Part shown: positions 11,708-23,648 of the stretch, in pieces
How the letters are laid out: every line of letters begins with the position of its first letter
How positions within the stretch are numbered: position 1 is the stretch's first letter
DNA from: Gnetum montanum
Lineage: Eukaryota; Streptophyta; Gnetopsida; Gnetales; Gnetaceae
DNA: 64,000 nucleotides
Assembly: GCA_015680685.1 (NCBI GenBank)
Contig: MNCI01011117.1
Location: 1-64,000, forward strand
Reading direction: 5' to 3'
The notes under the pieces: generated by a model
The model's input: the letters and a program-made list of their open reading frames with translations, nothing else
Told to the model about the DNA's origin: nothing
Database searches by the model: none
Program-made: the position numbers and the translations under genes

Positions 11708-14093
11708 ATGTCTCTTTCACAAGGAAGAAATAATGTGTCATATGGAGAGAACATTCATTGGAGAACTACCAAGATATATGTTGAAGAAAATTAGAGTGAT
11801 CAACCTCATGCAAGGGTTTCATATGTTCATGACCATCTTGACGACACTCAAAAATTACATTCACCTAAGGGAGACAATTCTAGAGGAGATGAAATAAGTC
11901 CTGGACTAGGGGAGGCCTCAAGGCCTAGGACCTCCTCAAAACCTAAAAAAGATAAATCAAGGGACTATGGGGAACACCATCGAAGCCATGGCATTCCTCC
12001 TAGTTCCTCATCTTCCTCTTCCTCTTCAACGTCTAGTTCTGATGAAGATGAACATAGCTATAGAGACAAAGCTCTACTATGGGGTTGAAATAAGGATAGA
12101 AATCAAAACCAAAGGAAAAATCAAAGACCTCAACATGAACATAGTTGAACTATCACAATCAGGCAAATAAAAATAGCAATTTTCACCATGCCACATCTAA
12201 TGACGATGAACCCTTATTGGCTATAACGAGCCTAATGCAAATCATAGAGGTAGTTAAGATACCCCATAGGCATTGTAGGGAAAGTTGCATAAAAGGATTG
12301 ATATGAATAATATCCCTAAATTTTTGGAAGGCTATGATTCTAATCCACAACTTACAAGCCTTCCATGATGCTTGTGCCTTGTAAAATATCAAAAATAAGT
12401 GGAAAAAGCTTAAGCTCTTCCATAGGACACTAATAGATGAAGCTAAAAGTTGGTATAGATCATTGGAATCAAGTTCCATCCACCAGTGGTTCATAATAGT
12501 AGAACTTTTCAATGAAAAATACCAAACCTATGCAAGAGTGTCCAACCTAAGAAAACAAATCTAGGGTGGAAGCAAAAAAAATCATGAACCCTTGGGTGTG
12601 GCCTTGGATAGATACTATTCTCTATTACATAAACATCATGGCCATGATTTCTCTCAAAAAGAGCAACTTTTTCACATCATAAATGGGCTTCATAATGAAA
12701 TGAGGGAGACCCTTGGGATGTATGCTCAAGGTTAATTATACAAACTAAAAGTCCATCAGATACAAAGGCTAATCTAGCAGGTGGAAAAAGAAGAAGAAGA
12801 GCTATGTAAATGAGAGAATGTTGAGAAATATCACTGGGATCCAACTCTTTAAAAGAAGAGGGTCCATATCTATGATGAGGGAAAAGATGAAAGTCTCGAT
12901 GAGGCGATTTCACAATAAACCTTACCATGACAACAATCTCTTGATGAACTCCAAGCAAGGCTAGATAGGATGTTAGAGTGGATAAATGAAAAAGCTACAA
13001 CTTTCATAGAAATTGTAGAGGAGAAGGTAACACAAAATGAATTAGGAAATCACAATAAATGATGGAAGAAGAACCAAGAAACAACTAGGAACACTTATCA
13101 ATAAATAAGGAAAATGACTATAGAAGAAGAGGCTATAGACTCAACCACAGAAGAAGATGATGGATGCAACATTTGCCTATATGATCATCTAAAGGGTTAT
13201 TGCCCAATTATGTTACATCTCCATGAGTATCAGGCTTTTGCATTGAATCCCAGGTTTGTACAAAAGCAAATGCCTAGAAAATTACCTTTCTCACAAGGTA
13301 ATTATAGACAATCTCATAACCAATCATACCATCCTAGGGGGACTTATTACCAACCTCAACATGGTCATCAATTATAGTGGCAACAACCATAGCAGTGGGA
13401 GAGGCCACCACCAAATCAGTCATATCCATTGAAACCACACAGATATTATGTTCAACACCCTGTTTCTCCAACTAGTTCTACATCCTCTACTTCAAATTGC
13501 CATTACCACTCTCTTGAGTACCATCAGCCCATGAAATCCCCTAAAGGATGACCACCTTGCACCTCTTACCATCCATCCTACCATTGATATTCTCATACTC
13601 CACCTCATTATATGCCATTGCCAGCAACACAAGAAGGTTTGACACCACAATATCAATAAACAAATGCCATTTGTGCTACAAATGTGCATAAACATGTTGA
13701 CACTAGTGGGTCTTAACTGCAACGTAGGAAACATCCCTTCTAGAGGAAATGTTGTAAGTTGAAGCAGACCACACATGGATCCACAACATCATCCAAACTA
13801 GCACAATGCCAATCTAGTGCACCACCTTCTTTTTCATAGTTGACATTCTCTAATCATACACAAAGGCCACTGTCCATCATTACTCCAATCCCAAACCCAA
13901 ACAATGAATCTAACAATGTGGGGAGACCAACAAATCCATGCATATCATATCATGATCAAGGATGCAGTCGTGGGCCAAAATTCCATAACGTTAACAAACC
14001 TCATACCCTAAACCACCATACATTTGACATTCAAGTGTGTGACCAACGACTTTTCTACCCAGCCACCACTAGACACCCAGTGGCTAGGGCATG
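11708..14093 (+). pseudogene. R4 gag
   Basis: Starts at ATG 11708 (MSLSQGRNNVSYGENIHWRT), close to the R5 gag start (EEVHWRTNELYDDED). A Ser/Asp-rich basic stretch covers about 11840-12170. The capsid domain follows at about 12300-12740: IPKFLEGYDSNPQ, then AKSWYRSLES, then LFNEKYQTYARVSNLRK, then HIINGLHNEMRETLGMYAQG, the WYRSL...F..+Y...R pattern of retrotransposon gag. The zinc knuckle CNICLYDHLKGYC at 13165-13203 is CX2CX3HX4C. A Pro/Tyr/His-rich tail ends near 14093. Several stops and frameshifts (for example stops at about 11790 and 12570) break it. Product by family: nucleocapsid/capsid polyprotein. Confidence 0.8.
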
Positions 14094-15530
14094 AACAATT
14101 ACCAATGTTTCATACATGCATGGATCCTATTTATTCACTTATTAATCCTTGTCACGGCCAAATATTTAGTCATGGGGGTCATCCCCCATTCTAATCTTCA
14201 AGATTCTTAAGTGCTTTTCATCTTTTTGTTTTACAATTATTTGTCATTTTCCTATTTCCTGATCCAAAGTTTTCTATTTCTTCCAATATTTTCTTATTGC
14301 TGTTTTCATTTTCTTTGTTGTGTAATCTCACTTGTGAATAAAATAATCATGTTTCCTATTGAGATGAGGTTTTCTTTTATGTTGTCAAGTCATAAAATAC
14401 TAATTATTTAGACATTGAGACCATGACATCCATCCACCCATTACATTAATAAGAGGTTCTTGCTCTAGTCATAATGACATCCTTTTTCACCATGAGACTA
14501 AAAATAACTTCATAATCATTATGTCTAGGCAAAAGAGTGTAGAACCAAGGAAAAATGTAAGGGGTGTGACATTAAGGGAATTTGTGGATTCTCTTTGGCC
14601 ACTTTTGTATGTTCTATAATGTTGCTAAGGTTGTAACCATATCCTTGTAGATCTAACAAAAAATGGAAGTAAGAGTAACCTAAAATAACATTGAATAAAC
14701 TTCTACCGGTCCCACTAGAAAGACATGTACCCATTCCTGAAGGTTAATGGCTCCTCAAAACTCAAAAAAAAAAAAAACATGTGCTATAATAAAGCTCCTC
14801 CCTTAGACAAAACACCAAGTGATGTTACTCCTTGCAACTATGATAGTCTTATGGTTGTCCGCCAACATGATGAAATAATGTGATGTCACTGCAATGTGGT
14901 GTGAACTTGGTTTGAATCTTGGAAAGAAGGAGTAATGATTATTTAACCATTAATAACACACAAGGTTTCATTGTGCCCATGGTAAGACACCTCATGTTCC
15001 AATTTTTGCAATCCTTTGTACAGTCCATCTCATCTCATTGTTTGAGTGATCATAACTTATGGTTTTATGTAACATAGAGTTATTATCTCAAATTGGTGGT
15101 TTTAACATGTGTGTTTTGTTTCACAGGTATGCATTGCATTCAAACTCTTTAGTGCCTACAAACATTTTTAGGTATAGTTACACGAGGGCATTAATGGCTA
15201 ATGCCTACTTTGGGGAGGATACACTTGTGTAACTTTTGTGACTTGTACTTATTTAACACAACCACATTATTTTTCACCTTCCAAGTGCTCAATCATTACA
15301 TTTTGTTGTTTCCATTCTCATATAATTTGATCCATCCACAACCTCAATTTCAATGCCCTTTTTCTTGCTCATTCTAGTGCTTTTCACATCGACAACTCCA
15401 TCTTCAACCACTTCCAATGCCTCCATCTAATTTCCTACTTACCTAGAATAATGAACCTACCTTCAAACCTTCCAACTAATCCCAAAGCTTTGTTTTCCAT
15501 ACTCAATTACCCCACTTACTGTAGATTCAT
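14094..15530 (+). other. R4 non-coding block in place of pol
   Basis: No RT or integrase signal on either strand. The block aligns, in order, with 23680-22300 of R5 (reverse complement) and more weakly with 32290-30950 of R6 and 55400-54050 of R9, the zone between pol and the 3' LTR in those elements. It begins with TTAGTCATGGGGG at 14166-14178, a motif also found next to the 3' LTR. Poly-T stretches at 14210-14300 match the A-rich runs at 23560-23640. Confidence 0.6.
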
Positions 15531-15660
15531 GGACCCCAATATCAGGTGGGATGTGACGTTGGATACCCGATATCGGGTTGCACAAAACCTATATATATGA
15601 CCCCCTGCCGTGCCTAAACTTTATTCTCATCATTTGTTGCTAGAGGAGTTCAAATTTTCT
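15531..15660 (+). promoter_or_regulatory. R4 internal promoter for ORF2
   Basis: Holds GACCCCAATATCAGG, then GGATACCCGATATCGGG (GATATC palindromes as in LTR U3), then AAAACCTATATATATGACC (TATA box at about 15587-15598). The R5 copy has the same order at 22270-22185. About 180 bases on comes TTAGTCATGGGGGG (15768-15781), and at 16147 the splice-acceptor-like TTGATTGCAG abuts the ORF2 ATG. Together this looks like promoter, 5' leader with an intron, then coding region. No transcript evidence is available here. Confidence 0.5.
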
Positions 15661-16147
15661 CTCACAACTTAGAGATCTATGCGGTCACTTTCCACTTGTG
15701 ATATTTGGCTTTCTATCACTCTGATTTCTGTGCCATTTGGACCTATTTGAACCTAGAGTATTCAAGTTAGTCATGGGGGGTGCTTGCATGGAAAACTTGT
15801 TTCAATTGATGATAATTTGCTATAGCTTACAAGGTATTATAATGGTAAGAGTGTTACAAAATTTAGGCATTATCATGAATAATCAATCATATTAATGCCA
15901 AAAACCTTAATTTGTCCACCTAAGGGACCACAACCATCATAACAAGCCACACATAAGAAAAAAAGAAATCCACTATGTAAGGTCGTACAAGGAGATAAAC
16001 AATTTTTGGGGATTTTTGTTGAAAATTTTTCTAACTCTGCAATCATATGAACTAAGAACTTAATGAACTAAGGTACTGAGTAAGGTATAAATTGATTAAT
16101 GATAAAGAATACAACCTTAGTAATACTTGATCTCTTCTTGATTGCAG

Positions 16148-17937
16148 ATGGCCCCAAAAAGAAGTGCACATGGAGAACCTTTATAGAGAGCACCCAACCG
16201 TTCATGAGGTGGCCATGGCCTATAGAGTGAGCTGGCAGAACATGAAGAGTAAGAAGCCCAATCTTTCAACATCCATCAATAGGCCCCTGCTACTAGACAG
16301 TCGGTCCAAGGAGAGGTTGTAGAGCCACCAACTCTTGTGTAGGGACAATGTCTCATGCTGCCCCCTAATTACCTCATGGCCATTTAAGAAAAGTCCATGT
16401 TGACCTCAATTATCATGGAAATGAAATTTAGCCCATTTATGGAGTTTTCTCTAGAAGTGATTTGGACGTAACTTTAGGTGTCACCCTTGTGGCCCATTCT
16501 TTCAAATAGTGGAAAATGGTACCTTGGTGAGACCCAAAAATTTTGGCACAACAAAGATAAAGGCACCATTGTAGCAACTCTTAATATGCTAAACAAAGGG
16601 GTTAAAGTAGCCCACTTGTCCACTAGGTCTAATCCCAACACTAGAAAACTGTGGTTGAAACGAGCATACAACAAAGAAGATAAAACATATAATGAACTAA
16701 CTCTAGAGGAAAGGACATACTTCAAGATTGGTACATGCCATCTCTTTCCAACCAAAGGGCTCAACCGAATCTCAACATATGCAGCTAGGGGAAGTACTAT
16801 CTTAATGAGCAAATATGTGGTCAATCTTCCCCAATTTTACTTCATTGAAATTTAGAGGTGATTCAAGGAGAAAAAGGCAAGAAAACCAACACTCCCATTC
16901 CCTTGACTAATTAGAAAGTTATGCAAATGCATTGGAATCTTGGAATATACAAATGATATTTGCAGGAAGGCTTAGAATGCCTCCTTCCCTGAACTCCTCA
17001 AACTTGTGACATCAAGAAAAGATCTTGTGAAGAGCAAGAATTGGAGAAGGAAGTAGAGCTAGAAGTAAAAGTATAATGTGAGCCTAAACAATGCTTGGAA
17101 ACACAAGCTCTACCACCACTACCACAAGATTACAAACCTTTAATGAGCCACTTGTAGAAAATCACTAAAGTTGTGAGTTGGGAAAGCAGAGTTGAGTCCA
17201 ATCTTTTTAGAGTAATCAATGATGTCATGCAATCCATCATTTCAACCAATCCAGCAAGGGGAGATATCATAGTGGTATAGGATGAGGATCCTAGTGGTCT
17301 AGGTAAATCTCTAGAAATGCTGCATTTTTCCAAGGGATGCTTGAAACTAGAGAAGGTGCTATAGTTGTGGTAATGTAGCATTAAGATGCAGCAGACATAG
17401 TAGAGATAATAATAAATCATATTAAAGAATTATTCAATGTGCTTGTTGTGCCCCTAATGGATTTGACTGGGGCTAAAGATGCACAAATGCTAGCCAGGAC
17501 TTTGATGACTCCTGTAGTGCATAAGGATGTATTGGATCAAATGCTATAGACAGGGCAAGTGATGACTACTTTGTTTAACATCCATAGTGATGTCATTATA
17601 GCATAGTAAAACCTCATCACTACTAAAGGGAATTTTTTATGGCTAAAGTTAGGGAAGAGCATGCAAAAGTAGTACAAAGATTACAACAAGAGCTGGCCAC
17701 CCTTAGAGGTAAAAAATAGGATCTTGTTCATTTTGTTCTACGTGACCATCTAGAACAATTCAGGATAGAGTAATTGACCATGCTGATTGAAGAAAATAAA
17801 GCTACTAAGCAAGAAAAAGAGAAAGTGGTCTGGAATGCTTATGCTACTAATGCATAGTCCAGTGCTTATAAAAATACATTGACTACCACTTAGAAAGAAA
17901 ACAAGTAGCTCACTACTGAAAATTCAAGGTTGACCAC
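16148..17937 (+). pseudogene. R4 ORF2, 5' part (cut by R5)
   Basis: Begins ATGGCCCCAAAAAGAAG, the same start as the R5 copy. A conserved central domain lies at about 16480-16930: HLSTRSNPNTRKLWLKRAY, then LEERTYFKIGTCHLFPTKGL, ISTYAARGSTILMSKYVVN, then LIRKLCKCIGI. After that comes a Lys/Glu/Gln-rich coiled-coil region (about 17640-17937). The central block resembles, in spacing and feel, the N-terminal domain of 'putative plant transposon proteins' found beside plant retroelements; I hold this loosely. Many stops. R5 entered after codons for SRLTT at 17937; the frame resumes at 26605. Confidence 0.65.
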
Positions 17938-18766
17938 TGATGAGTGGTGAGGTACCCCTAGACTCAACCATACGAATACGAGCGTTACATGCGCGATATG
18001 GTCAAACTCCGTAGACGGACTAGTTGTGGCATCTAGACAGTTAGCCTTAGGTCACAGTTCGCTGTCTTCACACCTAGACTAGTATTAGCTTTGTCATGTA
18101 TGGTTTAGTCCAAAGTGAGGTGTATGATGGGTTTCTAACCTAATGCTACTCTTGAAGGCAATGGAAAGTAATATTAACTAATCTAGGAGAGAGAGGGTAA
18201 GAGAATCTAAACTAGCCTAAGTGCATTGAGCATTCGTTCCTTGATTATCCGTACACATCTTGGACTTTATGCATGACTACCATTGGGATTACCAAGTGCA
18301 GATCCTAGGTACGCTATTGGGTTACCAAGTAGTCACACTTAAATGCTCGTAATCAAGTCCTACTCATTCTGCATTTTAACATGAGTTTAAGGGTGAGAAG
18401 AGATTAACTAGGGAAGCAGTAAATAACAATTAAATAATTAATTAAACTAAGTGAATGATGTAATGATGAAGTAATCTCGATCTTTATTGTCGGTCATGTG
18501 TGTGTCCAAGTACGTCACACTCGAATAAAGGATGTCGTACAATTACAATCACCACATTACGGGCATACACTGGAAAATATTCTAACTCTGGAATGATAAA
18601 ACTACAAGAGTCTAGCTAAGGGTCTAAATCTAGATGCCTAAACTCATCTGTCTACCTCTTATTTATAGATGAGGAGACAAGCTGTGATATCGCATATGCG
18701 ATATCACGATTGGACATGCGATATCGCGTACGCGATATCACGGTCGCCCCAAATGATGACTCATCA
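17938..18766 (-). repeat. R5 3' LTR
   Basis: Plus strand TGATGAGTGG to GACTCATCA. It pairs with 25794-26599; by eye roughly nine bases in ten agree over the first 430, with most differences being transitions. TATA box (minus CTATAAATAAGAG) at about 18655-18668. Next to it, upstream in U3 (18680-18745), is a row of GCGATATCGC and GATATC palindromes that still keep their CpGs. Confidence 0.88.
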
Positions 18767-18780
18767 TACCCCCACGACTG
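18767..18780 (-). other. R5 polypurine tract
   Basis: Minus strand CAGTCGTGGGGGTA directly before the LTR start TGATGAGT. The same motif borders the 3' LTRs of R6 (30357) and R9 (53455). Confidence 0.75.
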
Positions 18781-18929
18781 AATGAAAACTCGTCCTCGAG
18801 TTACAATGATTACACAGTGGATAGGTATGGGATTATTAAACATTGAAATTGGGATTATGCTGTAGTGTGGAATGAAAAAAAAATTAGGACACAACACAAA
18901 TGTTCTACATCTACAAAAATGGGTGGAAC

Positions 18930-21718
18930 TCATGTAGTTCCAGGTGGCGGTGGCTCCTCCATTGGTGCTTTCCCTTTGTCTTGTGCTCCAGTTTTTGAGG
19001 CTTGATGACATTGAAGTATGGCCTGGAGCTTTTCCTCTTTGGTTTGAGGGTCTGGTGTTGTTCATGCTAATGTTCCAATGTTTGACAAAGTCGGCACTTC
19101 CCACAAACAGGGTAGTTGCGGAAACATTTGATTGGCCTTGACATACCAAGCCGCGAACGCTCGTCGTTCCACCTTGTAGGCTCTAGCTTTATCCTTGTAC
19201 TCTTAAAAATTTGCTAGCCATCGAGCCAAGTTTGTTGTGACACCTTTCTATCCTTGGTAGCTAGTTTTTACCACCTCAAGTTTAGAATTTGCAACTTCCA
19301 GTTTCTCCAATAACTTCTTGCGTTCTGCAAATTTTGCTTCATATTTGATGTGGGTGGTTGCTACCTATTGCTCAAGCTCTATCCTTGGGTGCCCTGATGT
19401 TAACATGGCAAGGTTGGCATATCTCAGATTTTCCAACTCCATGTATTCTATCAAATCCTGAATTTGCAGTTCCCGACTCTTAACTTTCGCTTGGTGGGTG
19501 AAGGCATATGTGTCCAATATGGCCCACCAGTCAGTGTGTTGAGCACTGATAACATTGATGTGGGCCTTGGCCATATGGATCTCCTTCTCAAGGATCTATT
19601 TGTACATCCCCACCTGATCTTGGAAGTGCTCCTTCATCTTTTCATTCCGTTTAGCCTCATTTTGCCACGTGCTTATCTCAATAGCTGATTTTTGACAAAT
19701 GGTGCGTACCTCCTCCATCGAGAGGGTTCGATTCTCTCTAGCTAAATGGCTTATGTCTCGATTGACCCAGATGAATTATTCTCGCAGGTGATGAAAGTGT
19801 TCCTCGAGAACGTTCTTTTGCTTTTCTACAGTGGTCAACCAAAGGTTTTCTACAATGAGCTACTTGTTTTGTTCTTGTAAGGCCTTGAGTGCCTTGATAT
19901 GTGCATGCATTTGTGCTTGTGTTGCAGAGGCATCCCAAATAGCCTTCTCTTTTTCATTAGCCACCTTTTTATTCTCCACTATTAGCTTGGTTAGTTGCTC
20001 AGTTCTAAAATTATCTAGCTAGTATGCGGGAACAAATTGTAAAGGATCCCACTGAGCTACTTGTAGGGCCATGAGCTGTTCTTGCAATTTCTACACTTTA
20101 GCTTCAGCATGCTTGACCCTCACTTCTATTAAGATCAACTTCCCCTTTGTGGAAATGAGGTTTGACTAAATTGCCGTAACATCCTGAGGGATGTCAAATA
20201 GGGACGTCATTACTTGCCCTATTTGGAGTAATCGATCAAGCACATCCTCATGTTCTGCAGGAGTCATTGAGGTTCCAACCAAAGTTTGAGCATCATGTGC
20301 TCTTGTGAGATCTTCCAGTGGTACAACAGGTACATTAAATAATTATTTGATGTCGTCTATGACCACTTCTGTAGCTCTCATGGCATTCTGGTGTTGCATG
20401 ATCACCACAGTGGCCCCTTCACCAGTCTCTAATTGCACCTGGAGAGATGCTGCGTTTCCTGAGATCTGTTGTGACCATCTACTTTCCCCTTCTCCTATGT
20501 GAATAGACATTTCACCCCTTGTGTGATCTAAAGAAATAGTGGGCTGAATGACATCATTGATGATGCAAAAGAGGTTTGTGTCATCACGACTTCCCCAACT
20601 AACCATCTCAATGATGACCCTAAGATGGCGCATCGATAGTCTGTAGTCTTGCGATGGTGGTGGTTGATCCTGGCTTGTGCTAGGCCCTGCTTCCTATTGT
20701 TTACTGGAACTTGTGCTTGGAGGTTGGCTGGGTCCTGCAAGTTGAGTTGCAGTTGGTCCAACCATGTGTTCTTCTTCTTGTTCTGATCTTAGCTCTTCGC
20801 CAGTGCTTTTCCTTGGAGCTAGTGCCTTTAGCAATTCAGCATATGAAGTAGTCTGGGCTTTTTGGAGGACATCATTGGTGTACCCCCGAATACCAGCATG
20901 TCAACAAAGCTTCCTAATAAGACAAGGGAAAGGAAGCGCCATCTTCCCTATCTTTCATTCCTCGAACCGCCTCAGGATCTCCGTTAAATATAGATGGGGT
21001 AGGTTAGTTTTAACCTTTCCCATCAGCACTACACATCCTCTAGCCGCATATGTTGATATTCTTTTCAAGCTCTTCATGGGGAAGAGGTGATATGTTTCAA
21101 TTTTAAAGTAAATTCTCTCTTCTGTCGTAAACTCACCAAATTTTTTATCTCTGCCATAAGCCCTTTCCAACCAATCCCGTCGCACATCGGGGTCTGAACA
21201 GGTGGATAATTGAGCAAATTTGGGCCCTGTATTTGGAAGGTTTAACACTTCCAAAATGGCCTATGTGGAGAAATCAACTATCACACCATAAATACTGACA
21301 GTGGTGCCTTGCTCCCTATTGTGCCAGAATTAGTACGTCTCTCATAGGTACCATGCACTGCTTTCAGAGAGGGTAGGCCATAATGGGGATCCTTTGAGGT
21401 GATCCCTAATGACCTCAGGAGTTAACTCTGCAAAATATTTATAGTTCAATTCCACAATCACCACAGCGAACGTGGACTTTCATGGATGGCTTGAACAAAA
21501 TCTTGGAAGAACGTGAGATGCTGTTCCTGTTTAGGTGTTTCAGCAGCTCCTCCTTTTGCTTGCCTGAACCATATGGTAGGAGGATCTTCTTGATGAATGC
21601 TGAATGATTGTTCCTCCTGTTCTGCATGTTGTCTAGTAGGATCTTATCTTCCACCTCTCTGAGATCATTTGTTTCCACGTTGAGAAGGACCTTCCTGTTG
21701 TCCACGTTTCGGGGCCAT
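18930..21718 (-). pseudogene. R5 ORF2 (long coiled-coil protein of unknown role)
   Basis: ATG at 21718-21716 (MAPKRGQQEGPSQRG), directly after an acceptor-like GTGATTGTAG; stop at 18932-18930 after a Pro-rich tail (MEEPPPPGTT). Length about 929 codons. Regions in order: Gln/Glu-rich start; VIVELNYKYFAELTPEVIRDHL (about 21470-21400); the conserved block FAQLSTCSDPDVRRDWLERAY, EERIYFKIETYHLFPMKSL, ISTYAARGCVVLMGKV (21230-20990); then long coiled coils with LARENRTLSMEEV and ELENLRYANLAML (about 20000-19400). Stops and shifts are scattered. The R4 copy matches from start to end, so the two share an ancestral gene. It is not gag, pol or a typical envelope: no signal peptide or membrane segment is visible. 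Possible distant kin: 'putative plant transposon protein' domain. Function unknown. Confidence 0.65.
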
Positions 21719-22184
21719 CTACAATCACACGGGGTCAAGCGTTAATAAGGTTGTTTTTGAACTTAAGTTATACCTTACTGCTTGCCTTAATTAATTAATT
21801 TTTTTATCTTCATGTAATCTTGCCCGAAATATTGTAATAATGAGTCTATTTTACTTAGGTGGTTTTTTTCAATTTTAGATTCCTGGTATACCTAGGGATT
21901 AAATGATTTTTAGGCACAATTACTCTAAGTGTTATAGCTAATTACCCTAGATGATGTCCTTTGGGTGATGATAAATTCCAAAAAAGTTAGGTGCTTTTCG
22001 GTAGATGTCCCTCCTCCACGACTAAGCTAAACACTCTAGGTTCAAGCAGGTTCAAACGGAATTAAAATCGGAGTACCAGCGAGCGAGATATAGTGAGAAA
22101 AGCAAGGGTCGCTCAATAGCAAGTCGTAGAGAAAAAATTCAAAAACTCCCCTGTGTGAATGGGAAAAATGATGCTAAGTGTTGC

Positions 22185-22275
22185 GGGGGGTCACCTATTT
22201 ATAGGTTTTGGGGACACGATATTGCGTACGATACATCATGTACGCGATATCATGTACGCGATATCACGACCCTAG
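22185..22275 (-). promoter_or_regulatory. R5 internal promoter for ORF2
   Basis: Minus strand: repeated GATATCGCGTAC-type palindromes (22268-22213), then AAAACCTATAAATAGGTGAC (TATA box at 22206-22192). It lies about 480 bases before the ORF2 ATG. The layout copies LTR U3 plus TATA, but no LTR end (TGATGAG or CTCATCA) is present, so it is not simply an inserted LTR. The R4 copy is at 15531-15660. A GC-rich leader (about 22150-22020) follows, with TTAGTCGTGGAGGAGGGA at 22024-22007. Confidence 0.5.
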
Positions 22276-22299
22276 TGACATGAGGCACAACAAAAATAC

Positions 22300-23648
22300 C
22301 GAATTTTTAAAGGATTTTCTTGAAATCAATGTTGTAAGTTGAGGACATTGGGCTATTACGAAGGAGTTCTAGGGTAATTCCATTAATTTGAAAGGCACAA
22401 TTAATGATGATGGTGTGGATTTTATCAATAAAACCTTGGGTGCTAAGAAAAAGGTTATGTGATGGTTCATAAGAACGTTGAAATTCAGAGGGATAATAGT
22501 AGAGAAAGAACATTATGAAAAATTATGCTAAGGGTAAGAAATGGTGTGTGTGAGCTATGTCATAAGTGAATATTACAAAAGATTACACAAGTGGGTCCTC
22601 CCAAAAGTAGGTTTTTACCTATAATTCCCTTGTGTAATCACACTTAAAGTGTCCATGGGCACTAGAAGGGTATAATGTAATCCACACTAATTCCACAAAA
22701 AACACACATGTAATTATCATTGGAATGAGGTAAGAATTCTATGTTACACATGACACGAGCTACAATTACACGAACAGTGAGATGAAATGAAGTATAGAAG
22801 GGATCTTAGAAATTGGGACATGAGGTAACTGACCTAGGGCATAGTGAATCTTGCGTGAAAAGCATGATTAAGGTGTCATTAACCCGTCGTTCCAAGATCA
22901 GGACCAAGTCCATTCCTCGAATCAGTGACATCGCATTGTTTCATCCCATGATGAGCAACTATGAGAGTACCATAACAACAAGGCGTATGATCACTTGGTG
23001 TTTTATTCAAGGGAGGAGTGATTTTTGTTTTGTGGCACTTTTCTCTTCATTTTCTTTTTTTCTTTCTCTCTTTCTTTTTTTTGATTGCTGAATCCAAAGA
23101 AGCTTCCAACCTTCAGGCATGGGTGCATGTCTTTCTAGTGGGACCCCCTAGAACAGCATTAAATTTTTGAGTGCCCTTTTGATTACTCTTACTCCCATTT
23201 TTCGTTAGATCTACAAGGATCTTAGTACAACCACGTTGCATGATAACTCTCATAGACGTCACCAAAGAGAATCCGCAAGTCCCCTTGATGTCACATACTA
23301 ATAATTCCCTCTTGGTCCATCATTCTTCATTTTGGGTACAATGAACACAAAATTAATTTTAAGTTTTAAAGATGTCAAGAATATCACTGTACCCTTGAAC
23401 AAAACCTCTTATTTGTAGAATGGATGAGTGGGTGTAATGGGCTTACTGTCCACATAATTGATCACTCAAGACACGATAACATAAAACACACCTCAACCAA
23501 TGATCCACATGAGTGTTTTATTAGTAGATGAGATTACTTGTAAAAAGACAAAAATACCAAAAACACAAAAAGATAAAACAAAAAGTTGAAAAAAATGAAA
23601 AACCTGGAAAAAAAAAATTGAAAAATTAAAGAAAGTGAAAAATGATTA
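22300..23648 (-). other. R5 non-coding block in place of pol
   Basis: Counterpart of 14094-15530 in R4. The phrase gtgggtcctcccaaa at 22591-22605 also occurs in R6 (31110-31124) and R9 (54244-54259), and the GGGACCC stretch at 23130-23150 recurs in R4 near 14710. No protein motif in any frame. Confidence 0.6.

Noticed and set aside
18652-19149. 165-codon minus-strand frame at the end of ORF2
   Set aside because: It runs into the purine tract and LTR. The frame that ends in the Pro-rich tail at 18930 matches the R4 copy better.
22185-22275. Internal promoter as a solo LTR inserted in R5
   Set aside because: No TGATGAG or CTCATCA ends and no target duplication; the same segment is at the same place in R4.
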